DNA of 55,438 bases from an uncultured Acidimicrobiaceae bacterium (lineage in GTDB: Bacteria > Actinomycetota > Acidimicrobiia > Acidimicrobiales > SZUA-35), in NCBI GenBank assembly GCA_947259095.1, contig CAMYLA010000018.1, forward strand, positions 1 to 55,438, given 5' to 3'. The notes under the pieces were generated by a model. That model did not search any database and had not been told where the DNA came from. It saw only the letters and a program-made list of their open reading frames with translations. Below are positions 28,326-37,288 of this stretch, piece by piece (the stretch's first letter is position 1; every line of letters starts with the position of its first letter). The position numbers and the translations under genes were made by a program.

Positions 28326-29102
28326 TCAGCGATCGCCGTCGAGAGCGATGAGCCGGAGGTCGGGGGTGAACAGTTGTCGCATGCCGGCCACCACGGTGAT
28401 GATGACCGAGGTCGCCACCGCCCCGAGGACCAGGTACATCACGATCAGCTGGACCAGCACCGCATCGACCGGGTCGGCGCCGGCCAGCAACAGGCCGGTC
28501 ATGGCGCCGGGCAGGGCGATGAGCCCGACCACATTGGTCCGCTCGATCTGGGGAATCAGCGCCGTTCGCACGATCTGACCGCCACTGAGTCGGATGATCC
28601 GGCCTCGGGACAGCCCCAGCGAGAGCATCGCTTCCAGCTCACCGCGGTGCTCCTCCAACTCCGCCACCACCCGGTTGGCCCCAAGCACCTGCGAGGGCAT
28701 GGCATTGCCGATGGTGATCCCGGCGATGACGATGACGTTGACCGGGGTGTAGTCAAGCACGCCGAGCCCGAAGATCACCGCCAGGCACACGCCAACCGTG
28801 GCGGCCACCGCGGCGGCGGCCACCGGACCGCCGCCGGGTAACTCCGGTGAGCGTCGCCGGGCCACGACCGCGGTGATCACCACCATGACCACGACCCACA
28901 GCCAGGCCAGCACCATGGCCCGTCCCGCCTCGGCGATGAAACCGAACAACAGCCCCACCGCCAGCAGTTGCACCGCGGCCCGCATCACTGCGACCACCAG
29001 GCGCCTCGTCACCCCCAACTCGAGCACCACCCCGAGCACCCCGGCCAACACCACCAGTGTCAACGACGCAAGGACCTGGACCGGGGTGACGTTGTCGATC
29101 AT
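28326..29102 (-). CDS. FetB/YbbM-family (UPF0014) ABC-type permease
   Basis: 258 residues with about seven hydrophobic helices. Family landmarks are ITIGNAMPSQVLGANRVVAELEEHRGELEA and LIPQIERTNVVGLIALPGAMTGLLLAGADP (given in part), typical of FetB. In Escherichia coli FetA (ATPase) and FetB form an iron exporter. No fetA-like ATPase gene is adjacent, so the ATPase is either elsewhere or absent. Convergent with the glycosylase gene, 18 bases apart. Confidence 0.85.
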   Translation of the reverse strand: MIDNVTPVQVLASLTLVVLAGVLGVVLELGVTRRLVVAVMRAAVQLLAVGLLFGFIAEAGRAMVLAWLWVVVMVVITAVVARRRSPELPGGGPVAAAAVAATVGVCLAVIFGLGVLDYTPVNVIVIAGITIGNAMPSQVLGANRVVAELEEHRGELEAMLSLGLSRGRIIRLSGGQIVRTALIPQIERTNVVGLIALPGAMTGLLLAGADPVDAVLVQLIVMYLVLGAVATSVIITVVAGMRQLFTPDLRLIALDGDR

Positions 29103-29263
29103 CGCCGAACAGCATCCCCCAGGGGACCGCCCCGGTCCAGGTTGTGCACCCCTCGACCTTTCCCACGGCCCGACCCGAGCCGGAACGAAGGACAGTATCT
29201 AGGCTGTTGCTGTTGTCGGGCGGTCACGGCCGCCACCATCGGCAACCGAACCCGGAGGATCCC

Positions 29264-30874
29264 ATGCAACCGATACGAATCGCCACCTGGTCCGAGCTGC
29301 CGGACCGTCAACCGGTCGGGGCCCTGGTCAGCAATGTGGATCTGGTGATCGTGCGCTTCGACGACAACCACTCGGTGTTGTACGGCCGCTGCCTTCACCG
29401 GGGGGCGTTGATGGCAGACGGGCACATCTCCGGCGACAACCTGATCTGTGGCCTCCACGGTTGGGACTATGTGTTCCAGACCGGCGTTTCGAGCTACGAC
29501 AATTCCGAACGGTTGCACAAGTTCCCGTCCTGGGTCGACGGCGACGAGCTGCTGGTCGACCTCGACGAGATCCTGGTCTGGGAAAAGGAACACCCTCAGC
29601 CCTACGACCGTGGCGCCTACCAGGGGGCATACCAGGATCCGCATGGTGCGCCCACCGAAACCCACGTCAGCCTGATCCGCCAGCTGGCAGACGAGGGTCT
29701 CGAATACCTCGGCCATCACGGCCCGGTCGCCTCGATGGGGGTGCCCCGAGACGAGTTGCCGAAGTGGGACGACATCCAGTTCGTCACCGCCCAGCTGGCC
29801 AGAAAACCTCAGCTTGACGAGGTGCCGGTGTCGACCGACGTGGTGATCGGCCCCAACGCCAGGCGGCCGCTGCGGCTGGAGATCCCCCTGTTCGTGAGCG
29901 ACATGAGCTTCGGTTCGCTCTCCGAGGAGGCCAAGGTGGCGATGTCGAAAGGGGCGGAGCTGTCGGGGACCGGCATCAGCTCGGGCGAGGGAGGCATGCT
30001 GCCCGAGGAGCAGGCCGAGAACTCGCGTTACTTCTACGAGCTGGCCAGCGGCAAGTTCGGTTGGTCGCTCGACAAGGTCGAGGACGTCCAGGCGTTCCAT
30101 TTCAAACTCGGTCAGGGAGCCAAGACCGGCACCGGCGGCCACCTGCCGGCCAACAAGGTGAATGACAAGATCGCCGAGGTCCGTGGGTTGGAGCCCGGCA
30201 CGGCGGCGATCTCACCGTCGACCTTCCCCGATCTCCACCATGAGGACGACTACCGGCGGGTGGCCGACGAGGTCCGGGTGGTTTCCGGCGGTATCCCGAT
30301 CGGGGTCAAGTTGTCGGCCCAGCACATCGAGGACGACATCGACGCCGCCCTGCGGATCGGCGTGGACTACATCATCCTCGACGGTCGGGGCGGCGGCACC
30401 GGCGCGGCCCCGGTGTTGTTCCGGGATCACATCTCGATCCCGACCATCCCGGCCCTGGCCCGGGCCCGGCGCCATCTCGACGCCCGGGGCCGGCGGGATG
30501 TCACCCTCGTCGTCACCGGTGGGCTTCGGACCCACACCGACTTCGCCAAGGCGCTGGCCCTTGGCGCCGACGCGGTTGCGGTCTCCAACTCGGCCATGCA
30601 GGCCATCGGCTGCCTCGGCATGCGGGCCTGCTCGACCAACAACTGCCCGGTCGGCATCGCCACCCTGAAGCCGGAGCTGCGGGCCCGGCTGCCGGTGGAT
30701 GAGGCGGCGGAGCGGCTCCACAAGTTCTTCTGCGCCACCGTGGAGTTGATGTCGGTGCTGGCCAGGGCCTGTGGCCATACCCGGCTCGACGAGTTCTGCA
30801 CCGACGACCTCACCACCTTCGATCGGGAGATGGCCAAGCTCACCGGCATCGCCTACGGCGGCGTCACCCTGTAG
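29264..30874 (+). CDS. Rieske [2Fe-2S] domain fused to glutamate synthase (GltB-type) FMN domain
   Basis: 536 residues from ATG 29264 with a strong GGAGG 5 bases upstream. N-terminal Rieske domain (about 1-110): CLHRGALMADG and CGLHGWDYVF give the C-x-H...C-x2-H cluster ligands. The rest is the FMN-binding central domain of glutamate synthase, with SDMSFGSLSEEAKVAMSKGA, GEGGMLPEE, GQGAKTGTGGHLPANKV and the barrel strand DGRGGGTGAAP. The iron-sulfur-type motif is CLGMRACSTNNCPVGIAT. There is no amidotransferase domain, so it is not a complete GOGAT; relatives include archaeal-type GltB and N-methylglutamate synthase-like enzymes. Substrate unknown; the Rieske domain could feed electrons to FMN (inference). 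Confidence 0.85.
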   Translation: MQPIRIATWSELPDRQPVGALVSNVDLVIVRFDDNHSVLYGRCLHRGALMADGHISGDNLICGLHGWDYVFQTGVSSYDNSERLHKFPSWVDGDELLVDLDEILVWEKEHPQPYDRGAYQGAYQDPHGAPTETHVSLIRQLADEGLEYLGHHGPVASMGVPRDELPKWDDIQFVTAQLARKPQLDEVPVSTDVVIGPNARRPLRLEIPLFVSDMSFGSLSEEAKVAMSKGAELSGTGISSGEGGMLPEEQAENSRYFYELASGKFGWSLDKVEDVQAFHFKLGQGAKTGTGGHLPANKVNDKIAEVRGLEPGTAAISPSTFPDLHHEDDYRRVADEVRVVSGGIPIGVKLSAQHIEDDIDAALRIGVDYIILDGRGGGTGAAPVLFRDHISIPTIPALARARRHLDARGRRDVTLVVTGGLRTHTDFAKALALGADAVAVSNSAMQAIGCLGMRACSTNNCPVGIATLKPELRARLPVDEAAERLHKFFCATVELMSVLARACGHTRLDEFCTDDLTTFDREMAKLTGIAYGGVTL

Positions 30875-30899
30875 CCCCGGCCGGGGAGGGGCGGAGCCT

Positions 30900-31325
30900 T
30901 CAGCGGTCGGCGTCGAAGTTTCTCAGGATCCACCATCCGGTGGTGCCCAAGGTGGCGGCGGCGAGCCCGTTGATCATGGCGAACCAGATCCTGGCCAGCA
31001 CGTCGCTGTAGCCGAGGGCCAACGAGTGGAACGATGCGGCGATGCCGAGCAGGGCGACCAGACCGGCCACCCTTCTGGCCGCTTTCACCACCGCCGGGGT
31101 GATGCTGCCGGTGGGGGACAGCACGATCAACAGCACCGCACCGAGCGCCAACATCCCAACCGTCGACCCGATCGGGGCCAACAGGCGCCCGGCCAGCGAG
31201 CGGGCGGTCGACTGCTGGCCGATGTCGTCGATGAGCTGGAGCACCCCGGCCCCGACCCGAAGAACAACCGTGGCCAGGATGCCGACGATGGCGATCTCGC
31301 GGGCCTCGTCTCGGGAGATACTCAT
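30900..31325 (-). CDS. Four-helix membrane protein of unknown function
   Basis: 141 residues from ATG 31325. About four hydrophobic segments: IAIVGILATVVLRVGAGVLQ (11-30), IGSTVGMLALGAVLLIVLS (52-70), VAGLVALLGIAASFHSLAL (86-104) and WFAMINGLAAATLGTTGWWI (114-133). No motifs with catalytic or transport residues are recognised. It faces away from a signal-anchored protein gene on the plus strand. Real-gene status rests on regular hydrophobicity and codon pattern. Confidence 0.6.
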   Translation of the reverse strand: MSISRDEAREIAIVGILATVVLRVGAGVLQLIDDIGQQSTARSLAGRLLAPIGSTVGMLALGAVLLIVLSPTGSITPAVVKAARRVAGLVALLGIAASFHSLALGYSDVLARIWFAMINGLAAATLGTTGWWILRNFDADR

Positions 31326-31471
31326 GGCCCGGCCAATATAGCGGGGGCGACGCGACACCTCTGAGCGGCCTCGGCCACGATCGGTCCCGCCTGCCGCCGT
31401 CGGTATCGAGTACGGTTCCAACCGGCAGCGACGGCAGGCCGATCGGCCGCCCGCTGCTCCGCCGAGAACCC

Positions 31472-32059
31472 ATGAACGATCCCGCCGCCAGCGCCGCGCC
31501 TGCTCCAACGTCCCCCGCCCCCGCTGCCAACGGCGGGCCGAAAAAGGCTGCGGTGGTGGCCCTCGGCCTTGCGCTGGTGGTGGCCATCGGGTTGGTGGGG
31601 TACCGGCTCGCTGACTCGGCGGACCCGGTCGACACCGCGGCGACGAGCGGCTCACCCGCCGACGAACCGGGCTCGGTCGGGTCGGGCGACGGGTCGGACC
31701 CCACCTCCGATCAGGGCCCGCCGGTCGTAGTCGAGTCGCAGCCGGCCGATCGCGGGGTCGATGTCGGGCTCGACGCGGCGTTCCGGTTCCGGTTCGACAA
31801 GCCGATCGCCGAGCCCACCGATGTGGTGGTCGAGATCCGGAACCGGGGCGTTGTCGCCCCGGCCGCCGTCGACCGATCATCGCTGGCCGTTGATCCCACC
31901 GGGGAGAACCTGTCGTTCGTGCTCGACCGCCCGATGGTTCCCGAGACCGGGTATTCGATGGCCATCCTCGGCCTGCGTTCGGTGGACGGGACGGCGATCC
32001 GACCGGTCGAGATCACCTTCACCACCGCAGCCGGCGCCACCACAGCCGAGACCGGTTGA
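31472..32059 (+). CDS. Membrane-anchored protein with Ig-like (SbsA/Big_5-type) domain
   Basis: 195 residues. The N-terminus is Ala/Pro-rich and a single hydrophobic helix follows (AAVVALGLALVVAIGLVGYR, about 26-45). A Ser/Gly/Asp-rich linker leads to a beta domain of about 110 residues (PADRGVDVGLDAAFRFRFDK, then ENLSFVLDRPMVPETGYSMA, ending EITFTTA). The pattern of a P-x2-G-x-V-x4 start and a final T-F-T strand is that of bacterial Ig-like domains. Probably exposed outside the membrane. Confidence 0.6.
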   Translation: MNDPAASAAPAPTSPAPAANGGPKKAAVVALGLALVVAIGLVGYRLADSADPVDTAATSGSPADEPGSVGSGDGSDPTSDQGPPVVVESQPADRGVDVGLDAAFRFRFDKPIAEPTDVVVEIRNRGVVAPAAVDRSSLAVDPTGENLSFVLDRPMVPETGYSMAILGLRSVDGTAIRPVEITFTTAAGATTAETG

Positions 32060-32684
32060 CGATCGCCCGAGCCGCTCCGTCGACGGTGCGTTCCCACCGG
32101 AACGAGTTGACCTTGCGGCTGGTCATCGGTTCGCCGTCGACCATCGTCCCGAAGATGTGGTTGACCGTCACGATCGGTTGGCCGTCGCCGAGTTCGAGGT
32201 CGATGACGGCCATGCCGCTCAGGCGACCCTCCCGACTTGGCGGATCATCCTGGCCGCGGGGTGCCAGAACAGGGTCAGCCAGCTGGGATGGGGGTACCCG
32301 TTCCAGAACTCGTGGTCGTCCGGCAGGTACCAGTTGCTCGAAACAGGAGCCGACCGCCAGGCTGAGACGATCGGTGTCGCTCGCCGGGGCGGTGGTGACC
32401 GTGGCGGTCGCCAGCCGCCGACTGGTGCCGTCGACCATCGTGGCCTCGTAGCACGTGGCGGGCCGGAGGCCACCGATCGTCGGCTTGGTCCAGAACAGGA
32501 ACTCCGACTGGACCGGCCGGATCCTGGTTGCGGTTCTGTGCCAGCGGTCCAGCGGCACCCGCTCGACGAGTGTGCCGCCGAGCTCGGACAACTCGATGCT
32601 CAGCTCGGTGGCCGGTTCCGCCCGGGCCACCAGGAGTCGCACCGTGTCGGCGGTTGCTGCGAGACCGGTGATCCCTGCCTCCAT
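32019..32684 (-). pseudogene. Degraded PhoD-like metallophosphatase gene
   Basis: Starts well at ATG 32684 with AGGGAG 7 bases upstream, and encodes a beta-rich N-terminal domain ending in SLAVGSCFEQ (the G-S-C motif of PhoD-like proteins). Directly after this the homology jumps to another frame: NWYLPDDHEFWNGYPHPSW (about 32285-32338), the metal-binding D-D-H-E-F-W-N motif. Intact homologues have tens of residues between these motifs. That frame stops at 32219, and coding-like sequence resumes in the first frame (MAVIDLELGDGQPIVTVNHI). This indicates an internal deletion with frameshifts, so the enzyme is almost certainly not made. Its 3' end overlaps the Ig-like gene. Confidence 0.65.
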
Positions 32685-32827
32685 GCTTGATCTCCCTTGG
32701 TCGCCGGCATCGGCCCCGGTGCCGCGGTCGGCCCTGTCTCGTCCGGTCTGGTCTGCTCTGGTTCTGATGACGAGACCCGGCGGCACCGACCCTGATACAT
32801 CGATCTCGGAGACACTGGACCCGGTGC

Positions 32828-33268
32828 TCAGCGTTGGCGTCGACCGGCACCGCCTGCGTCGGGATCGAACCCGTCGACGTACAACCATGAACCGCCGACC
32901 CGCTCGAACCGGCTCAGCTCGTGCAGCTCCAGATTCCGACCGAAGTGCTGGAAGCGGGCACGGAACTCGACCGTGCCGGTGCGTTCCAGCCCGCCGCCCC
33001 CGGTGGTGGCCTCGATCCTCAATCCCCGCCAGATGTGCTCGGCGTCGAACCCGATCGTGGCCGGTCTGGTGTCGGGGTGCCACGAACGAAGCAGGAACTC
33101 CCCATCGTGCAGGACGTAGGCGCTGTAACGGGCCCGCATCAGCTGCTCGGCGGTGGAACCGAGTCCGGCGCCGTCGGCGTGGACTGGTCCACAGCACGAG
33201 CCGTAGCTCGACTGGCTGCCGCAGGGGCAGGCTACGTCGTCTGTGATCTTCTTGCGCTCGCCGGCCAT
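32828..33268 (-). CDS. YchJ/UPF0225-family protein with SEC-C zinc motif
   Basis: 146 residues from ATG 33268. The N-terminal SEC-C-like motif is CPCGSQSSYGSCCGPVH (about 14-30). The NTF2-like domain follows with LMRARYSAYVLHDGEFLLRS and VEFRARF. UPF0225 proteins of this size and order are common; their function is unknown. A second C-terminal zinc motif found in some members is missing. Confidence 0.9.
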   Translation of the reverse strand: MAGERKKITDDVACPCGSQSSYGSCCGPVHADGAGLGSTAEQLMRARYSAYVLHDGEFLLRSWHPDTRPATIGFDAEHIWRGLRIEATTGGGGLERTGTVEFRARFQHFGRNLELHELSRFERVGGSWLYVDGFDPDAGGAGRRQR

Positions 33269-33381
33269 CGGAGTCGGAGCCTAGCCGCCGAACCGGCCGC
33301 GCTTTAGCTCGGTTTTCTTTGCCTCCCCTTTCGGCCCCGATCGTTAGTTTCAGAGTTACGACCGAACAGGAGAAGAACCCG

Positions 33382-34905
33382 ATGTCGCCCGTCCCCGCTC
33401 CAACACCGAATGACGCCAGGCCTGCCGCCCCCGGTGTCGCCGAGGAGCCGAGCAACCACCAGCAGACATCGACCGCAACCAGCTCACCGGCCACCCCTGC
33501 GCCGTCGACCGGCCCACCCCAGCACGCCGCAGCTCCGGGTCGCCGCCTCTTCCCGTCGTCACCCCCACCCCAAACACAACAGACCCAGAGCCAGACCCAA
33601 GAGATACCTCAAACACCGCCAGCGTCGCACCCGGCCCACCTCCCGCCGGCTGCCGGCGCTGCGGCGAACCCGGCCCCATCGCCCCCCGACGGGCATCGGG
33701 CCGGGTCATCATCGCCTCCCACTGCACCGCCCCGACCGGCCGTCGGCGTCGGCGACTCTTCCGGCAACGCCGGATACCCCCCCTCCCCGGAGTCGTCTCC
33801 GCCCTCGGCCGGCAAACGCAGGCCGCCGGCGTTGATCGCCGCCATGGCCTTCGTGGTCGGCGGTGCGGTGGGAGCAGGTGGCTTCGGTCTCGGCATGCGC
33901 TACGCAGACGAGCCCGCCGAGTCGGTTGGCGCGGTGATCAACACCTCAGCCCCGGCCGTCGGTGCCGCCGCCGACCTTTCAACCGGGACCGACGGCGCGG
34001 TCGGCAGCACCGACCGGGCCGAAGGGGTCGACCCCCAGACCGCAACCGCCCCCGGGGTCGAGCCCGCCGCCGACGTGGCCAGGATCCTTGGACCGTCGGT
34101 CGTCCAGGTCGAGACCAATCTCGGCCAGGGTTCCGGCGTGGTCTATGCCGACGGCCTCTTGCTGACCAACCATCATGTGATCGCCGGGGCCGACCGGGTC
34201 CAGATCAGGACCTCCGACGGCCTGGTGGTTCCGGTGGAGGTCCTGGGATCGGACCCCCGCAACGACATCGCCGTGCTGTCGGCCCCCGGCAGCGGCCTTC
34301 CGGTCGCCCCCATCGGGTCCAGCGCCGCCCTGGAGCCCGGTCAGCTGACCGTGGCCATCGGCAGCCCGTTCCAATTGCAGCAGACCGTGACCTCCGGCAT
34401 CGTGTCTTCGACCAACCGGCCGGTCCCAAATGTCGATGGCAGCGTCAGTGCCATGATCCAGACCGACGCTCCCATCAACCCCGGCAACTCCGGCGGGGCG
34501 CTGGCCAACCGCAACGGTGAGCTCGTCGGCATCAACGCCTCGATCCGCACCGACGGCCGCAGCAACTCCAACGTCGGCATCGGCTTCGCAGTACCGATCG
34601 ACACCGCCATCGAGGTCGCCGACCGCATCGTTGAAGGTGACCCGTTGGAGCCCGGCGTCCTCGGCGTCAGCGGCCAGCGTCAGGACACTGGCGCCGGCGT
34701 GCCGGTCGTCGAGGTCTCCCCGGGTTCGGGCGCCGAGACCGCAGGTTTGCAGGTTGGCGACCGGGTGCTGACGATCGACAACGTGCCGGTGACCAGCATC
34801 TCGGAGCTGACCGGCCTGGTGCAGAGCCGCTTCAGCGGCGACAGCGTCGAACTGGAAGTCCAACGGGGCGATGCCACGCTCACCCTCGATGCGGTGCTCT
34901 CTTGA
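33382..34905 (+). CDS. HtrA/DegP-like membrane-anchored serine protease with PDZ domain
   Basis: 507 residues from ATG 33382 with AGGAG about 10 bases upstream. About 145 Pro/Ser/Gln-rich cytoplasmic residues are followed by one transmembrane helix (ALIAAMAFVVGGAVGAGGFG, about 152-171). Trypsin-like catalytic triad: His in LLTNHHVIAGA, Asp in DPRNDIAVLS, Ser in NPGNSGGALANRNGELVGIN. A C-terminal PDZ domain (about 415-505) contains GLQVGDRVLTIDNVPV. Extracytoplasmic protein quality control is the family role; actinobacteria usually carry several. Confidence 0.93.
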   Translation: MSPVPAPTPNDARPAAPGVAEEPSNHQQTSTATSSPATPAPSTGPPQHAAAPGRRLFPSSPPPQTQQTQSQTQEIPQTPPASHPAHLPPAAGAAANPAPSPPDGHRAGSSSPPTAPPRPAVGVGDSSGNAGYPPSPESSPPSAGKRRPPALIAAMAFVVGGAVGAGGFGLGMRYADEPAESVGAVINTSAPAVGAAADLSTGTDGAVGSTDRAEGVDPQTATAPGVEPAADVARILGPSVVQVETNLGQGSGVVYADGLLLTNHHVIAGADRVQIRTSDGLVVPVEVLGSDPRNDIAVLSAPGSGLPVAPIGSSAALEPGQLTVAIGSPFQLQQTVTSGIVSSTNRPVPNVDGSVSAMIQTDAPINPGNSGGALANRNGELVGINASIRTDGRSNSNVGIGFAVPIDTAIEVADRIVEGDPLEPGVLGVSGQRQDTGAGVPVVEVSPGSGAETAGLQVGDRVLTIDNVPVTSISELTGLVQSRFSGDSVELEVQRGDATLTLDAVLS

Positions 34906-35033
34906 TCGCAGTGGAACCACGGGCGGACAACCGGCCCGACCGTTCATCCCGGGGCGGGCCTTCGCCCACCCGCACCCGGGGGCTCACCGATCGCATCGTC
35001 CCTTTGCGTTGGTGAGCCCGGCAGCGGCGGCGG

Positions 35034-35885
35034 TCAGCCCGACAGTTGCTCCAAGAGCTTCCAGTCGGGTTGGCCGCCACCCTCCGGATTCAACGGAATG
35101 ACCACCACCCGGCCGGCCCCCGCTTGACGCTGGGCTTCGAGCCGGTCGCGTATCTGGGCCATCGAGCCCCAGGCGATCACCGAATCGATCAGTCGGTCGC
35201 TCCCACCACCGGTGAAGTCGCCGTCATCGAAGCCGAGGGTCCGCCACGCCCGGTGGTAGTAGTCGAGCCCGGTGTAGTAGCCGATGGCCTTGCGGCAGAG
35301 GCGGCGGGCCTCGGCTGCGTCCTCGCAGCGCAGGCACATCATCATCGGCGAGACCTCGCTCCCCTCGGGGAGCCCCTCTCTGGTTCTGGCCGTGTGTTCG
35401 GGGTTCATGAGATAGGTGAGGACCCCATCGGCCCCGGTGGCCGCAACGGCCAACATCTTGGGGCCGTGGGCCGCCACGTAGACCGGATAGTGGTTCTCCG
35501 GGATGGTGATCTTGGCGGCCCGCAGATCGGCCAGGTAGGCGGCCAGCCTCGGTGCGGGGGCCGTCCAGGTGTGACCTCGGGTTTCGTTCAGGCCCCGGTT
35601 CGACACGCCGAGCCCCAGCTCGAATCGGTTTCCGCTCAATTCTGCCAGGGTGGCCGATGCCGCCGCCGCGGCCACTGCGTCCCTGGCGTAGATGTTGGCG
35701 ATGGCGGTGCCCACCTTGAGCCGGTCGGTGGAGGCCAGGAGTGCACCGGCGGCGGCGAACGGCTCCCGGCCGAACAGCTCGGCCAGCCAGAGCGAATCGA
35801 CGCCGGCCTGCTCGATCCGCTTGGCGTAGTCGGTGAATGCCGAACCGCTCATGCGGTCGGTGTTGAACAGCACCCCGATCTCCAT
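35034..35885 (-). CDS. LLM-class (F420-dependent type) oxidoreductase
   Basis: 283 residues, a TIM-barrel luciferase-like monooxygenase. MEIGVLFNTDRMSGSAF, then EQAGVDSLWLAELFGREPF, LKVGTAIANIYARDAV, RFELGLGVSNRG and the later barrel strand YPVYVAAHGPKMLAVA. In actinobacteria this subgroup typically uses coenzyme F420; substrate not deducible. Starts 3 bases after the stop of the upstream MFS transporter gene, so the two are co-transcribed. Confidence 0.88.
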   Translation of the reverse strand: MEIGVLFNTDRMSGSAFTDYAKRIEQAGVDSLWLAELFGREPFAAAGALLASTDRLKVGTAIANIYARDAVAAAAASATLAELSGNRFELGLGVSNRGLNETRGHTWTAPAPRLAAYLADLRAAKITIPENHYPVYVAAHGPKMLAVAATGADGVLTYLMNPEHTARTREGLPEGSEVSPMMMCLRCEDAAEARRLCRKAIGYYTGLDYYHRAWRTLGFDDGDFTGGGSDRLIDSVIAWGSMAQIRDRLEAQRQAGAGRVVVIPLNPEGGGQPDWKLLEQLSG

Positions 35886-35888
35886 GGC

Positions 35889-37220
35889 TCAGAGGTTAGG
35901 CGAGGTCGGCGCCGGGCTCACGTCCGGCTGGGCCCGGTCCCGACCGGGCGCCGCGGCCAGGGCCAGGGCGGCCAGAGGACCGACCAGCGAGAACCACAGG
36001 GCCCGGCGATAGCTGCCGGCCGCAGCTTCGATCCAGGCGAAGAGGAACGGGCCGAGGGCGCTGCCGATGACCAGCGCGCTCATCTGGGCCCCGGCGATGG
36101 CCCCGAGATGGCGGCGGCCGAACAGCCGGGGGAGGGCGGCGGCCATCAGCGCCGCCCGCAGCCCCGACGATGCTCCCCAGGAGCCGATGGCCACCAGCCG
36201 CCACTGCGGATCGCCCAGCTCGCCGACCGTCAGGTACATGACCACCTGCAGTACCCCCATGGCGACGGCCAGCCCGATGATCGGGACGGTGTCGGCCAAC
36301 CAACCGCCGACGAGGGTGATGGGGATGCTGATGAGGGCGATCGGCACGAAGATCAACACGATGGTCGACTCGTCGAGCCCGACCTCGTTTCCAAGATCGA
36401 TGATGTGGAACGTCAGCGCGGTGCCGACCACCGACATGGAGAAGATGGGCAGGGTCACGATCCAGAAACGTCGATCCCGGACCGCCTCGTCCCTGGTGAA
36501 GGCCGGCGGGTCGGCAGCACCCTGGCCACCCTCGACGGCCCCGGTCGGCCCTGCCTGGGCGGTTTCCGGTTCGCCGCCGTCGATTTCGAGGCCACATTCC
36601 TCCGGGGTGCTGCGATAGAACATCAGGATCAGCCCGCCGAGGCCAACCGCCAGGCCAACCGCCAGCTGCCGCCAAGCCCAGCGGAACCCCGACAGCTCGA
36701 CCAGGGCGAACAGCATGGTCGGGGTGAGCGAGAAGACGAAGGCGAAGGCCGCGCTCGATCCGGAAGACACCAGCCCCCGTCGCCGTTCGAACCACTGGGA
36801 GATCATCGTCCGCGACGACAGCGTCAGCAGCCCCTGACCACAGAACCGGAGCGCGCCGAAGCCGATCGACATGACCACCAGCCCGACGGTGCGATCCATG
36901 GGCCCGACGAAGCTCAACGCGCTCAGGGTGGCGGCCAACCCGATCGCGGCGCCGAACCCCACCACCCGGGACCCGAAGACGTCGATCCAGCGCCCGCCGA
37001 TCGGCAACAGCAGCCCACTCGACGTGGTCCCGATCAGGTAGGCCAGCGCCAGCTGCAGCCGACTGAGGCCGGTGGCCTCGCTCAGGTGCTCGGTGAACAC
37101 GCTGACCCCGGCGGTCTGGCCGGGGAAGCTGGCCAACATGCCGACCGTGCCCACCGCCAGGATGACCCATCCGTAGTAGAACCGCAGCCCGCCGGGATCG
37201 AATGGTTTGCGGCCGGCCAC
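35889..37220 (-). CDS. Major facilitator superfamily transporter
   Basis: 443 residues from GTG 37220 (AGGA about 7 bases upstream), about 12 hydrophobic helices with a central cytoplasmic loop (about residues 205-245). The first helix begins FYYGWVILAVGTVGMLASFP, as in OFA/monocarboxylate-like MFS proteins. MFS motif A-like GGRWIDVFGSRVV follows helix 2. Substrate unknown. Operon with the LLM oxidoreductase and divergent from an acyl-CoA dehydrogenase. Confidence 0.88.
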   Translation of the reverse strand: MAGRKPFDPGGLRFYYGWVILAVGTVGMLASFPGQTAGVSVFTEHLSEATGLSRLQLALAYLIGTTSSGLLLPIGGRWIDVFGSRVVGFGAAIGLAATLSALSFVGPMDRTVGLVVMSIGFGALRFCGQGLLTLSSRTMISQWFERRRGLVSSGSSAAFAFVFSLTPTMLFALVELSGFRWAWRQLAVGLAVGLGGLILMFYRSTPEECGLEIDGGEPETAQAGPTGAVEGGQGAADPPAFTRDEAVRDRRFWIVTLPIFSMSVVGTALTFHIIDLGNEVGLDESTIVLIFVPIALISIPITLVGGWLADTVPIIGLAVAMGVLQVVMYLTVGELGDPQWRLVAIGSWGASSGLRAALMAAALPRLFGRRHLGAIAGAQMSALVIGSALGPFLFAWIEAAAGSYRRALWFSLVGPLAALALAAAPGRDRAQPDVSPAPTSPNL

Positions 37221-37288
37221 CCGTCCGTCCTATCAGCGCCGGACCGGCAACATGCGCCGACCACCCCGGGTGCGCGAAAATCCGGACC

